Shown: positions 38,320-46,892, counted from the stretch's first letter. The stretch: 64,000 nucleotides of DNA from Anaerosporobacter faecicola (GCF_012070565.1 NZ_JAAQRO010000052.1:1-64000); one strand, 5' to 3'. Notes: a model not told the origin generated them from the letters alone. Numbers and translations: made by a program.

Positions 38320-39078
38320 ATGATTTTTTATGAACGGCAAAATTCAGAACGTGAAGATTTCTATGTAGCATACCCATTTAACGAGTGTTCCTGGCCACTT
38401 CATTTTCATCGTTCCTTTGAATTGATATCCGTAACTAGTGGTTCTATACAATTAACACTTGATGATAGAGTCTATGAATTACATGCCAATGAAACAGCAA
38501 TTATTTTCCCAAATCAGCTTCATGCATACAAAAAAGTGGAGGACTCCTGTACCTCCATCGTTTTGTTTTCTCCAGAACTAATCGGTCATTTTTCTACTAA
38601 ATACAAAGGTTTACTACCAAATAGCCCGATCCTAAAAGCATATAGTTTTCATGCAGAGAATGTCCAATATACAAACTACTATCAAAAGAAAGCATTTCTT
38701 TATCAGATGTGTGGGCTTTTAACAGAGCACACGGATTTCTTTGTCGAAGAAAAGCATACCGTTCCTGATTCTGCCATCTTTCAGATTCTCTCCTATATTG
38801 ATGCACACGAAACGGAAGACTGTACCCTTTCCGCTCTAGCAAACGAATTGGGCTATGACTATACCTATGTCTCTCGGTTATTCAAGAACAAGATTGGATT
38901 ATCATTTACCGAATATCGCAACCAGCAACGGATTCGACATGCTTGTTATCTACTAGAACAAACCAACGCCCCCATATCCGAAATTGCCTTTCAATGTGGT
39001 TATGAAAGTCTCCGGAGTTTTCATCGAAATTTCAAAAAGATCACGAATCATGTGCCAAATGATTATCGGAATACATAA
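38320..39078 (+). CDS. AraC family regulator with cupin sensor domain
   Basis: 252 residues from the ATG at 38320 (TGGAGG seven bases upstream). N-terminal cupin (HFHRSFELISVTSGSIQL, the metal/sugar-binding histidines, and NQLHAYKK), then AraC helix-turn-helix pair (LSALANELGYDYTYVSRLF and ISEIAFQCGYESLRSFHRNF). Probably responds to a xylose-derived sugar and controls the divergent GH120 gene. Confidence 0.88.
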   Translation: MIFYERQNSEREDFYVAYPFNECSWPLHFHRSFELISVTSGSIQLTLDDRVYELHANETAIIFPNQLHAYKKVEDSCTSIVLFSPELIGHFSTKYKGLLPNSPILKAYSFHAENVQYTNYYQKKAFLYQMCGLLTEHTDFFVEEKHTVPDSAIFQILSYIDAHETEDCTLSALANELGYDYTYVSRLFKNKIGLSFTEYRNQQRIRHACYLLEQTNAPISEIAFQCGYESLRSFHRNFKKITNHVPNDYRNT

Positions 39079-39084
39079 GAACAC

Positions 39085-39178
39085 AGTCAGCTTCAGCTGA
39101 CATCTACCTTAGGTGCGAATGCGCCTCCCCCGGCTGGTTTATTCAATAGAGGAAAGTCCTCTGACTTTCCTCTATTAG
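39085..39178 (+). repeat. Dispersed three-hairpin element, copy B
   Basis: Hairpin 1 GTCAGC-TTCA-GCTGAC (39086-39101), ATCTACCTT, hairpin 2 AGGTGC-GAAT-GCGCCT (39111-39126), CCCCCGG, hairpin 3 AATAGAGGAAAGT with ACTTTCCTCTATT (39145-39176). Base 2 of hairpin 2 changes T-A to G-C relative to copies A and C, a compensatory pair. It starts seven bases after the AraC stop and abuts the minus-strand terminator at 39181-39229. Confidence 0.8.
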
Positions 39179-39180
39179 AT

Positions 39181-39229
39181 AAAAAGGCTGTCGCATCAAC
39201 CAATAAGTAATCGGTTCCGTGCGACAGCC
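39181..39229 (-). terminator. Terminator of the second BIG2-type gene
   Basis: GGCTGTCGCA pairs with TGCGACAGCC (39186-39195 and 39220-39229); on the minus strand a U run follows. Confidence 0.85.
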
Positions 39230-39318
39230 TAATTGTATCCACTTAATCTACTTTCTTTTTCTTCCTCAATTTTCACTCACTAGAATCTATCTTTAGTGTA
39301 GTTGAATACTATATTCAT

Positions 39319-40572
39319 CTAGTAATCACTCTTTATGAATTTAACCGTCTTAGTAAGTGTGAAATCACCAAGTTTTACGGTAATGGTAGTAGTACCTTCC
39401 CCTTTGATTATTAAGGAAACCTTGCCCTTATAGGAATCCGGATCAACAACAGCAACATTGGTATCACTGCTTGTAACTGTTACAGGGTCTGAGCAATTAT
39501 ATGGCTCATAGTTGTAATAAAAACTACAATAATCCTCTTCGTCCCAATATTGTACCTGAACTACACCATTATCATCCGTGTCATAATACTCCTCTTCCCA
39601 GCTTAATGAGGTTGCTTTCATCTCTTTTACGGTAACTTTAATTGTACCAATATAGGTATCTGCAGAGATTTCTTCAGCAGAGGTTGCAGCATAACAATGT
39701 ACATATGCAGTTCCTAGATTTTGTCCCTTTAATGCACCATACCAGTATCCATCTTCATAGAGAAATCCCAAAACATTAGCTGCTGCATTTGCATCATCTT
39801 TTGAATCCACTACATTGGAATTATCCATGTTTGGTTCTGCATGATCTGAGTTAACAATATAATAAGTTCCGCTATATCCTGTAAAATAATCATATGGATA
39901 AAAGCTTTCATTTAACCCGATCTCTATTTCACTTTCACTAAGAGCAGGTACACGAATCTTTACCGTGAATTTTCCAACTGTTCTTGTTTTCTTTTTATAT
40001 GTTTCTTTTACGGTAATTGTTACGGATTTACCTGGTTTACCAAACTCCGTAATTACACCATCTTTGTTGATTTTAAGTATACTAGAATCGCTTGAAGTGT
40101 ATGTATATTTTGCTCCAATTGCAGGATAATCGACAATTGACCAATTATTCAGATTATATTCATAATAATCATAATCTGACATTTCGCCTCTACGGTAATT
40201 CATTTCATAATATGTTTCGTTTAACTTTGCAGCTTTAACTTCAATGTTACATGTACCAACTTTTGTTTTTTTCTTTTTGTAGGTTTGCGTTACAGTAATC
40301 TTTGCTTTACCGGTTTTTATACCTGTAAGTACACCTTTTTTACTTACTGTTACAATCTTCTTATTACTTGAGGTGTAAGTATACGTAGCACCTTTTACTT
40401 GATTGTAAATGTAGATTCCTGTGTATGGCTGTTTTCCCAAGGATATTACTAAGTTCGTATCCTCCAATGTAGGTTTTGTAGCCGCTTTTGTTGTAAGTAC
40501 TTGTACATTACATAATCCAAATAGCATCGCAAAACAAAGTAGCCCTACAATTGCTCTCTTGAAGTGTTTCAT
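39319..40572 (-). CDS. Secreted BIG2-like domain surface protein
   Basis: 417 residues. Signal peptide with cleavage near TTKAATK (residue ~32). At least two BIG2-like modules in series (~36-112, YTYTSSNKKIVTVSKKGVLTGIKTGKAKIT; ~115-205, YTYTSSDSSILKINKDGVITEFGKPGKSVTIT), then a Tyr/Asp-rich region and a last Ig-like module ending VTVTSSDTNVAVVDPDSYKGKVSLIIKGEGTTTI-type. No catalytic domain, so probably wall-associated adhesion or scaffolding. Same strand and same downstream element as the BIG2 gene at 488-1288. Confidence 0.8.
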   Translation of the reverse strand: MKHFKRAIVGLLCFAMLFGLCNVQVLTTKAATKPTLEDTNLVISLGKQPYTGIYIYNQVKGATYTYTSSNKKIVTVSKKGVLTGIKTGKAKITVTQTYKKKKTKVGTCNIEVKAAKLNETYYEMNYRRGEMSDYDYYEYNLNNWSIVDYPAIGAKYTYTSSDSSILKINKDGVITEFGKPGKSVTITVKETYKKKTRTVGKFTVKIRVPALSESEIEIGLNESFYPYDYFTGYSGTYYIVNSDHAEPNMDNSNVVDSKDDANAAANVLGFLYEDGYWYGALKGQNLGTAYVHCYAATSAEEISADTYIGTIKVTVKEMKATSLSWEEEYYDTDDNGVVQVQYWDEEDYCSFYYNYEPYNCSDPVTVTSSDTNVAVVDPDSYKGKVSLIIKGEGTTTITVKLGDFTLTKTVKFIKSDY

Positions 40573-41033
40573 TCGACCCTCTCCTTTTCGTAAATAATGT
40601 TTCCAATATCATGTTTCATATGTATACTCTTATGCAATGTGCAATTAAATGCTATGCTCGAATACGTTATAGCATAAACATAAGATTACATAAGTTTTTC
40701 AGTAAGACTTTTGTCCTATCTGTTAGACCTATTTTATCATTAATCCCAAGGAATAACAATATCCTTTTTCGACATTTTATCCCCTTGTTTATACATATAT
40801 AATAAACGCCCACTAGCATGCAAATAACCCAAAAACAAAAAAACAATTTTCAAGAAATTGTATCTAGAAACAACACGATGTATCTAAGTCTAGACATTTC
40901 AATCCTGAAAATTGTTTTTATGTAATATTCAATTTTTAATTAATTATGCTTTCTTTTTTCTCGATTTCTTTCTTCGTTTCTTTTTCTTTCTTCGTTTTCT
41001 TAATTCCTATCAACTTCTACAATTAATTATTTG
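40573..41033. other. Intergenic region with hairpin and polybasic tail-like open frame
   Basis: 461 bases. A long hairpin arms AAAACAATTTTCA (40840-40852) with TGAAAATTGTTTT (40906-40918), T-rich on the minus strand, may terminate the Hint-like gene. Between 40948 and 41007 the minus strand is purine-rich and, in the frame of the Hint-like gene after three stops, would encode a polybasic tail with runs of Lys and Arg. No other gene is seen. Confidence 0.5.
40840..40918 (-). terminator. Long hairpin downstream of the Hint-like gene
   Basis: 13-bp arms, A/T runs on both sides; on the minus strand U-rich sequence follows. The loop itself holds paired TCTAGA sequences. Confidence 0.55.
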
Positions 41034-41480
41034 CTACATAATATACTCCATATTATTCTGCATAATGTAATCTCCCATTGCGATTCCACTAATATACATA
41101 ATATGTTTTTCCATCTGATTATCTTTTTCTAGATGAAGATCTAGTTTCACTACAGTATCTCTGCACCCCTCTTCTACAATTTGTGTGATTGGAACATAAC
41201 CATGTTCCTTTGTTAATACCTTCTTCCCTTCTGTTAACTCACAAGCAACAACAGGCCCACATTCTGTCATCACTGGTTGGTCTTTCGTTACCAGAAGTTC
41301 TGTGCAATCAACAGTTAAACGAATCATTGGTTCGATCTCCACGTCTTTCCATATGTTGTCAACTCGAGCGATGTCATTTTTTGAACGGATCTTATCTCCG
41401 ATTTTAATCTCAGAAAATCTCTTTACTGTGCCGTTCTCCATAAGTAAAACCCCTTGTTTTTCTTCACTCATTCTTATCAT
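41034..41480 (-). CDS. Stand-alone Hint (hedgehog/intein)-like domain protein
   Basis: 148 residues. Pattern of a Hint domain: VLLMENGTVKRFSEIKIGDKI at the start, VTKDQPVMTECGPVVACEL (where inteins have T-x-x-H), KVLTKEHGYVPITQI and a C-terminal hydrophobic segment. The residue that would be Cys1 is replaced by Gln/Gly (KQGVLL), the block-B His by Gln, and no C-terminal HN is obvious, so splicing activity is unlikely. Similar small proteins exist in Lachnospiraceae as unassigned Hint-like entries. TAGGAGG supports the start. Confidence 0.55.
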   Translation of the reverse strand: MIRMSEEKQGVLLMENGTVKRFSEIKIGDKIRSKNDIARVDNIWKDVEIEPMIRLTVDCTELLVTKDQPVMTECGPVVACELTEGKKVLTKEHGYVPITQIVEEGCRDTVVKLDLHLEKDNQMEKHIMYISGIAMGDYIMQNNMEYIM

Positions 41481-41694
41481 CCTAATACCTCCTACATTAT
41501 AATAGTTTCTTTAGTACTACGATAGATATGTTGATTACTACACCTCTATTATAACATAATTTTCTATTTTTAGAGAACCTATTTGTTACAATTATAAACT
41601 TTATTAGAAATAATAATAAGCGGGGCAAGAGTGCGTTTCGACGAATATAGCAATCGCCTACTCGTTCAAAACATTCAAGAGCGAAATTAAGTGA

Positions 41695-42177
41695 TTAATA
41701 TACATTTTCATTAAAGGACATTGTAAGTACACCATTGTTGTAGCTGGCTCGTATACTAAAAACAAATCCATAACTAATTACGTATTGACCACACGACACA
41801 TTAACACCACTCCCTGTAATCTTGAATTTGTAAGTTGCTTTCTTCCCATTTCTACATACATATGCTGCATATACTGCTGCTTTTCGTAACTGTTCTGTCG
41901 TCTTAATATTATTACGGTCAATTGATTTCCACTTCTTGCTGAATTTATATGGGGTATAATCCGCTCCACTCCAGGTATGGGAGCCCATAAAATCATAAGC
42001 AGACTTCAGATAATACGTTCTTCTTATATCCGATGCTTTCTTATAGTTATTATTCAGATAATCTGCAAATGTAACATCAATATGGTATTGCTTTGAACCG
42101 ATATAGAGACGGTTCCACATATGTCCTTCTCCACTAACTCCACTTACCAGATCACACGGAATGAATCATACGATACC
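41695..42177 (-). pseudogene. 5'-truncated transglutaminase-like protein
   Basis: The readable frame from 42120 begins MWNRLYIGSKQYHIDVTF, the His-bearing GHxWN...DVTF region of transglutaminase-like domains. The same frame continues upstream of that Met for 18 codons (IPCDLVSGVSGEGHMWN) with clear family character, until a stop at 42166-42168. The N-terminal half with the catalytic Cys is missing, replaced by AT-rich sequence and copy C of the dispersed element. The C-terminal ~50 residues are beta-rich. Confidence 0.75.
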
Positions 42178-42275
42178 TCCATTCCAATCAATTAATTTTA
42201 TAGTATCATTTCATATCATACATATCAAGTCAATGGTAAACGCATTTTTCACACTTTGTTCTCCGCGCCAAGCAC

Positions 42276-42361
42276 AGTCAGCTTCAGCTGACATCACCCT
42301 TATGTGTGAGTGCGCATCCCCCGGATAATTTACTATAGGAAAGTAGGAGGGCTTTCCTACA
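42276..42361 (+). repeat. Dispersed three-hairpin element, copy C
   Basis: Hairpin 1 GTCAGC-TTCA-GCTGAC (42277-42292), ATCACCCTT, hairpin 2 ATGTGT-GAGT-GCGCAT (42302-42317), CCCCCGG, hairpin 3 TATAGGAAAGT/GCTTTCCTA (42334-42359). The hairpin 2 T-G pairs are wobble on the plus strand and mismatches on the minus. It lies between the truncated transglutaminase gene and the terminator of the hemerythrin operon. Confidence 0.8.
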
Positions 42362-42362
42362 A

Positions 42363-42397
42363 AAAAAGAATGTCACATCTTCTGCAACATTCTTTTT
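42363..42397. terminator. Terminator of the hemerythrin operon
   Basis: GAATGT pairs with ACATTC; A tract on one side and T tract on the other, so usable on both strands. Confidence 0.75.
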
Positions 42398-42449
42398 CAC
42401 ATATACTCTTTCTAGGTGGTTGTGACTGGTGTAAGTCTATTAGTTACAC

Positions 42450-43013
42450 CTACACCAGATATTTCTTTTCCAGTTCTTCTAGTATACCCATATACTTTAC
42501 TTGGACTCCAATCTCTTGTGCTTCTTCTTCAATGATTTTTGTCTGTTTATCTATATAAGCTTTACTTTCTTCTTTCAAATTCTTTTCACCAAACGTAAAT
42601 ACTACTTCATTTTCCTTCGCAATATGGCGTTTGATCAGATAGGTATATGCTGTTGTATTGGTGATAATATCAAGTTTTGCATCGGAATTGTCTGCATCGT
42701 TTTCATATGCACGTAATGCCTGATCCAACTCTGCCATATACAACCGTCCCAAATCATGTTCAACTAACATTCCATGTTTCACAAGATTTATCCCGATATT
42801 CCCTAATTCCTTCACCATATAATCAAAAAGTAATTTTTCTTCTTTTCTATGATGGTGCTGATCTGCATAATTTCTCACAAAATCAACCATATGATCAAAA
42901 TCCTGCACAACTAGGTCGCCACCATTCAAGACATGAAGGCTTGCTCTTCGCATTACATTTGCCATACGCATGATTTGATCATGCTCATTCACAAGTACCT
43001 CTACTCCGTACAT
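42450..43013 (-). CDS. Hemerythrin HHE domain protein
   Basis: 187 residues. An HHE cation-binding four-helix bundle: NEHDQI (H11), the HHHRKEEKLLFDYM segment near residue 53-60, VKHGMLVEHD, and IKRHIAKENEVVF. It binds a di-iron centre that may sense or scavenge oxygen, nitric oxide or iron. GGAGG starts; 14 bases after the gene at 43028-43621, so cotranscribed. Confidence 0.88.
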   Translation of the reverse strand: MYGVEVLVNEHDQIMRMANVMRRASLHVLNGGDLVVQDFDHMVDFVRNYADQHHHRKEEKLLFDYMVKELGNIGINLVKHGMLVEHDLGRLYMAELDQALRAYENDADNSDAKLDIITNTTAYTYLIKRHIAKENEVVFTFGEKNLKEESKAYIDKQTKIIEEEAQEIGVQVKYMGILEELEKKYLV

Positions 43014-43027
43014 GATTGTCCTCCTTA

Positions 43028-43621
43028 TTAATTAAAAATGGTAAAGCGACGATTTGCTTCATTCTCATACTTTAAGTTCGTAGGTGCAAGAATTCCCTGA
43101 ATCAAATGGTCTCTTAACCGATCATATTGGTTTTCTGTTCTTGCTTTCTCTGACCAAAATTCCTCATGCAATTGTACTGTTCTCATCCAAACTACTTGGT
43201 TTTGTTCTTCTTGCATGATTTGATTGACATGGTCGCAAGGCATACCGTCTAATAAGGTATCATTTAAATATGTGAATGCTTCTTTTGCTGTCGATGTCCC
43301 AGCTAATTTTGTGATATTCTTACCAAATGCAAATGCAACCGCATGGACCTCTTCCACTTTTACGCCGTTCGCTAACAAGCTCTCCACCACACATGCTAAC
43401 TGTTTTTCAACAAGATGAATCTTTTCTTGAAGCCATCCGTGAATATTATCTGTCTCAATTATGTCTTCCAGATTTCCTTCCGGTAAGCTAGTAAGCTCTT
43501 CCCGTAATTGTGGCAGCACGGTCTCCTTTCCTAGTTGAGCAGCTAATTCTTTTGCGAACTGCTCTTGTATTTGTATTTTATTAAATAACCAATAATGTAT
43601 TGGCCCTAAAAATGCACTCAT
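43028..43621 (-). CDS. Conserved clostridial protein of unknown function
   Basis: 197 residues, no signal or TM. Begins MSAFLGPIHYWLFNKI, with a conserved-looking HYWLF motif, a Cys at the middle (C77) and a DGMPCDHVNQI motif with neighbouring C and H near residue 134. I have seen similar sequences beside hemerythrin or redox genes, but do not recall a family name. Cotranscribed with the hemerythrin gene, so a redox or iron role is a reasonable guess. Confidence 0.6.
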   Translation of the reverse strand: MSAFLGPIHYWLFNKIQIQEQFAKELAAQLGKETVLPQLREELTSLPEGNLEDIIETDNIHGWLQEKIHLVEKQLACVVESLLANGVKVEEVHAVAFAFGKNITKLAGTSTAKEAFTYLNDTLLDGMPCDHVNQIMQEEQNQVVWMRTVQLHEEFWSEKARTENQYDRLRDHLIQGILAPTNLKYENEANRRFTIFN

Positions 43622-43695
43622 TTCTTCTACTCCTTTTCTATTCTTGTGATGTCATGTTTACTCTTATAGATGAAAGTATACAATAAAAGTGCATG

Positions 43696-44400
43696 TTACT
43701 CTGTTGTATTTACAACAGATTTATTTTTCGGTCCTTTTTCCTGTATCTTTTTCTTTTCTCTTTTACAGATATGATAAAAATGTTCAATATCCTTGCGAAT
43801 CTGGTATCGATCCGCACAAGTTCTCCCCATTCGGTCTGCATAACCAATTAAAGCTACTTCTCGGATATCTGTCCTCTGCATCAGACCTGGTCGATCTGAA
43901 AAGGGCAAATTCTTTCCTATATATAATACATGCATATGGTATCTGACCAAGCTTGAAACATTCTCAATAAATTGCTCTTTCGACAGATCCGCATGCTCCA
44001 CACGCTCTCTTGATATAGAATACTCGAGTAATTCTCTTGCCAAGGATTCCCCTACTTTATCATGATCATAAGAGGTAATTTTTCCTTTGCGTATTCTCGT
44101 GGTACTTGGTTTTCCAATGTCATGTAGCAAAGCAGCCCACATAAATACAGCATCATTTCTGCTTTTTTTCTTTATCTGAGCAGCCTCATCAATAACTAAC
44201 ATTGTATGATTCCATGCGTCTCCTTCCGGATGATGAATGGGCGATTGTTTGGTGCCTTTTAGTTCATACAACATTACGAATGGATACGTTTGAAACCTTT
44301 CTTCTTGTAGTAATGTATTCATATATTCAGATGGACATTCATCTTGTAACAAATGGCTCATAATTTCATCAAACAACTCTTGCGCTTCTTCTTGTAGCAT
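43696..44400 (-). CDS. HD domain phosphohydrolase
   Basis: 234 residues. HD metal ligands: DAWNHTMLVID (H), ALLHDIGKP (HD) and TSYDHDKVGE (D/H). The C-terminal region is short and no second catalytic domain is seen. HDIG proteins hydrolyse phosphomonoesters or nucleotides; the resemblance to the HD half of bacterial tRNA nucleotidyltransferases is only in the HD domain. Substrate unknown. Confidence 0.85.
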   Translation of the reverse strand: MLQEEAQELFDEIMSHLLQDECPSEYMNTLLQEERFQTYPFVMLYELKGTKQSPIHHPEGDAWNHTMLVIDEAAQIKKKSRNDAVFMWAALLHDIGKPSTTRIRKGKITSYDHDKVGESLARELLEYSISRERVEHADLSKEQFIENVSSLVRYHMHVLYIGKNLPFSDRPGLMQRTDIREVALIGYADRMGRTCADRYQIRKDIEHFYHICKREKKKIQEKGPKNKSVVNTTE

Positions 44401-44539
44401 CTTTTAGTAGTATTCCTCTCTAATTAATGATTCCTATCTTATCTACTCTCCAAGTATGCGCATTTTTCTTATCTGTTATGTGTAAAATTCATACTTTAAA
44501 CTCTTCACATCAAAAGGACAACCACAGGTAACAATCTAC

Positions 44540-44568
44540 CAATGAAAACTCGTAGGACGTTTTCATTG
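44540..44568 (-). terminator. Perfect hairpin at the end of the amidohydrolase gene
   Basis: CAATGAAAAC and GTTTTCATTG pair perfectly. On the minus strand there is no U-tract, so termination is weak; it may be a mRNA-stabilising hairpin. Confidence 0.45.
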
Positions 44569-44569
44569 C

Positions 44570-45385
44570 TTAATTAACAGGCACGTGAAATATTCTCCTC
44601 GCATTTTTGTACATCAAATCTTCGTATGCTTCCGAACCGATTTGTTCTTCTAATTTTTCAAAATAATCCCGATAAAGAGAACGTTCCCCTTTCGGGTTAC
44701 AATAATATGTATCGACTCCATCAATAGGCATATCACTTCCGAATACAATACGTTTGCTACCATAACGTCTGATTACTTCTAGCGACGATTCTATTGGTAC
44801 CCATGTTGTATCTGCATACAGATTTGGAGCATCTTCCATTAACTCAATTGCTTCTTTATTGTCGGTTCCTAGTCCCATATGCACCATAACAAAGCGGACC
44901 TCTGGATTTGCTTTCGCTGCACGATACATATGAATAGGATCTGCCTCCTCACATCCACCTGTATGGCAGACCATTGGAAGATTATATACTCTTGCTAAGT
45001 CAATATATGGTTGTAGCCGTGCATCATCCATTCCGATTCTTGAATAAAAAGAATGCAACTTAATACCACGGATATATTGTATATTTTCTTCCATTAGTTG
45101 AACAAATTCTTGATCTACACGCTCTGTTACCGGTTTAACCCAAGGCATCACACCAATTTGCTCTGGATATGCTTTTGCAAACCTTAGGGTTTTTTGAAAC
45201 ACATCGATCTGCGATTTTTGTTTTTCCTTCGGAAGCAGGATTCCCTTATTGTTATATTCTACCCCTTCTATATTCGATACAATGGAATAATCGATATGAT
45301 ACTTCTCCATGGAAGCAAGTACCATATCCTCAGTCATATTAAAACTTACCTGGTCACCAATATGTACATGTGTATCTATAATCAT
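44570..45385 (-). CDS. Amidohydrolase family 2 (TIM barrel) protein
   Basis: 271 residues. Metal ligands HVH (H6, H8), MVCHTGG, FVMVHMGLG and the catalytic Asp in VFGSDMP are all intact, as in ACMSD-like decarboxylases and hydrolases. Substrate unknown. AGGAGG before ATG. It follows a GNAT acetyltransferase gene by 15 bases, so the two are one transcript. A related amidohydrolase at 48080-48844 lies in the biosynthetic operon. Confidence 0.85.
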   Translation of the reverse strand: MIIDTHVHIGDQVSFNMTEDMVLASMEKYHIDYSIVSNIEGVEYNNKGILLPKEKQKSQIDVFQKTLRFAKAYPEQIGVMPWVKPVTERVDQEFVQLMEENIQYIRGIKLHSFYSRIGMDDARLQPYIDLARVYNLPMVCHTGGCEEADPIHMYRAAKANPEVRFVMVHMGLGTDNKEAIELMEDAPNLYADTTWVPIESSLEVIRRYGSKRIVFGSDMPIDGVDTYYCNPKGERSLYRDYFEKLEEQIGSEAYEDLMYKNARRIFHVPVN

Positions 45386-45400
45386 GACTTATGCCTCCTG

Positions 45401-45883
45401 TTATTCATCTAAATTCATAATGTATAGTTCATTTTCATCGTCATAACGGAATCCGCTAGCTTGCAGCACTCCACACGATGCCAGATTTTCCTTCTCTGGT
45501 TGAACAATAATTCGTTTTGCATTATTATGATTGCCAATCTGTTCGATTAGTGCATATACAATCTGTTTTCCATATCCTCGATGAAGGAATTCTTCCTCCC
45601 CAATCATGTAGTCCATACTGTACGTTCCTTGAACAGGAATTGATCCATTCCAGTCTTCTCCACTTCTGACATATTCATAATACTGGCAGAATCCCATTGG
45701 TCTTCCCTGCTCCCATACAATATAATGTTGTATCCACCTATACTCCGTATCTCTTTTATCAATCTCCTCTAACCAACTCAAAGGTTGTTCATACCAACGT
45801 GCTACATGAGGTTTATAGAGCCATTGTTTAAATAATGCGATATCCTCTTCTCTAAATTTCTTTAATACGATTTCGTTATTCAT
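45401..45883 (-). CDS. GNAT family N-acetyltransferase
   Basis: 160 residues. Begins EIVLKKFREEDIALFKQWLYKPHVARWYE and has the acetyl-CoA loop HRGYGKQI, closest in style to aminoglycoside 6'-acetyltransferase-like and RimJ-type members. Acceptor not determinable. Precedes the amidohydrolase in an apparent two-gene operon. Confidence 0.85.
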   Translation of the reverse strand: MNNEIVLKKFREEDIALFKQWLYKPHVARWYEQPLSWLEEIDKRDTEYRWIQHYIVWEQGRPMGFCQYYEYVRSGEDWNGSIPVQGTYSMDYMIGEEEFLHRGYGKQIVYALIEQIGNHNNAKRIIVQPEKENLASCGVLQASGFRYDDENELYIMNLDE

Positions 45884-45944
45884 ACGCTTCCCCTTTCTTA
45901 CTCCCCAAATTATATTATTTTACTTCTTTTAATCTTATCTTCTA

Positions 45945-46030
45945 TTTTATCATATCTTTTATTTTATCTTATCTTTTATTTTATCTTATCTTTTATTTTA
46001 TCTTATCTTTTATTTTATCTTATCTTTATC
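45945..46030. repeat. 17-bp AT-rich tandem repeat
   Basis: ATTTTATCTTATCTTTT repeats four to five times between 45945 and about 46030, with degenerate edges. It lies in the intergenic space between the GNAT gene and the Nudix gene and has no coding sense. Confidence 0.8.
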
Positions 46031-46060
46031 ATATCTTTTATCTTTCATTTATCATATGTT

Positions 46061-46495
46061 TTAATTGTCCTTCTTTGTATCTTTCTCTAAAGATCCACTA
46101 CCATATTGTAATACTTGCTCCACCATATGGCCAATATTTCCTTCTCCAGCAAAGCGATTCATATTGAAAAAATCCTCATTTCGTTCTAACCAGTAAAGCG
46201 GATGATATTCGGCGATTAATGTCACATCTTCCTTAAGATACCCTACATAAACTTCTACATAACAATCTTGATTATAATACGTAAAATCCATCATATGATA
46301 TAAGTCGATGTGTTCTTTCTGAATTCCTGTTTCTTCATATAATTCCCGATAGGCTGCATCCATTCCCTCTTCTCCTGGTTCAATCTTTCCTCCTACAAAA
46401 TTATATAATCCTTTATAAGGTTCTTTCCTTCTCTTACAAAACAATAAATGATCCTTCTGTACATTGAACACCATAATACAATTGTATCCTTGCAT
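46061..46495 (-). CDS. Nudix hydrolase
   Basis: 144 residues. A perfect Nudix box: G-x5-E-x7-REL-x-EE-x-G (GKIEPGEEGMDAAYRELYEE, then TG). Upstream, an N-terminal MVFNVQKDHLLFCKR strand and a FVGGK element match MutT-type nucleoside triphosphate hydrolases. It may sanitise 8-oxo-dGTP or another nucleotide; identity not determinable. Confidence 0.88.
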   Translation of the reverse strand: MQGYNCIMVFNVQKDHLLFCKRRKEPYKGLYNFVGGKIEPGEEGMDAAYRELYEETGIQKEHIDLYHMMDFTYYNQDCYVEVYVGYLKEDVTLIAEYHPLYWLERNEDFFNMNRFAGEGNIGHMVEQVLQYGSGSLEKDTKKDN

Positions 46496-46520
46496 TCCTT
46501 TATCTCCCTTCTATCCTGTA

Positions 46521-46892
46521 TTACTTAATGGTGAAATTTTCATAGGATGTAGCCAATTTATCTTGTAGTTCTATTCGATCCATTTCCTTCCATTGTTCCG
46601 CTGTATTCTTTTCCCAATGAATTGTAGCATTTAACACATCACATGATGAAACTTTCTGCTCAACAAGCTTCTTATATTCTTCCTCACTAATTATATTTCC
46701 CATTCCATCATAATAGCAATAGCTTTCCTGCTCTTCTTCTATCGTCATATCTTTACTATATAGATACGTTTCTTTTATCGTTTTATTTTCCAAAGAGACT
46801 GCACGCATATTCCAACTCACTTCATAAATTCCGCCACGTATAACATCGTCAAACAGGTAATAATAAACCTTATCTTTATCATTATAGCACAC
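46521..46892 (-). CDS. Hypothetical protein, possibly 5'-truncated
   Basis: 123 residues from a GTG at 46892 with a weak AGAGG five bases upstream. The frame also stays open for 22 further codons upstream (reading IAILSLFEFDVIKEEVLV) without an ATG, so the N-terminus may be missing. The product is acidic, Tyr-rich and beta-strand-like (YYYLFDD, YEVSWNMRAVSLENKTI, ESYCYYDGMG) and ends YENFTIK. No family recognised. May be a remnant. Confidence 0.45.
   Translation of the reverse strand: MCYNDKDKVYYYLFDDVIRGGIYEVSWNMRAVSLENKTIKETYLYSKDMTIEEEQESYCYYDGMGNIISEEEYKKLVEQKVSSCDVLNATIHWEKNTAEQWKEMDRIELQDKLATSYENFTIK

Noticed and set aside
308-42361. Group IIC intron remnants (these also insert beside terminators)
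   Set aside because: No GTGCG-type 5' end and no domain V sequence; hairpin pattern does not match.
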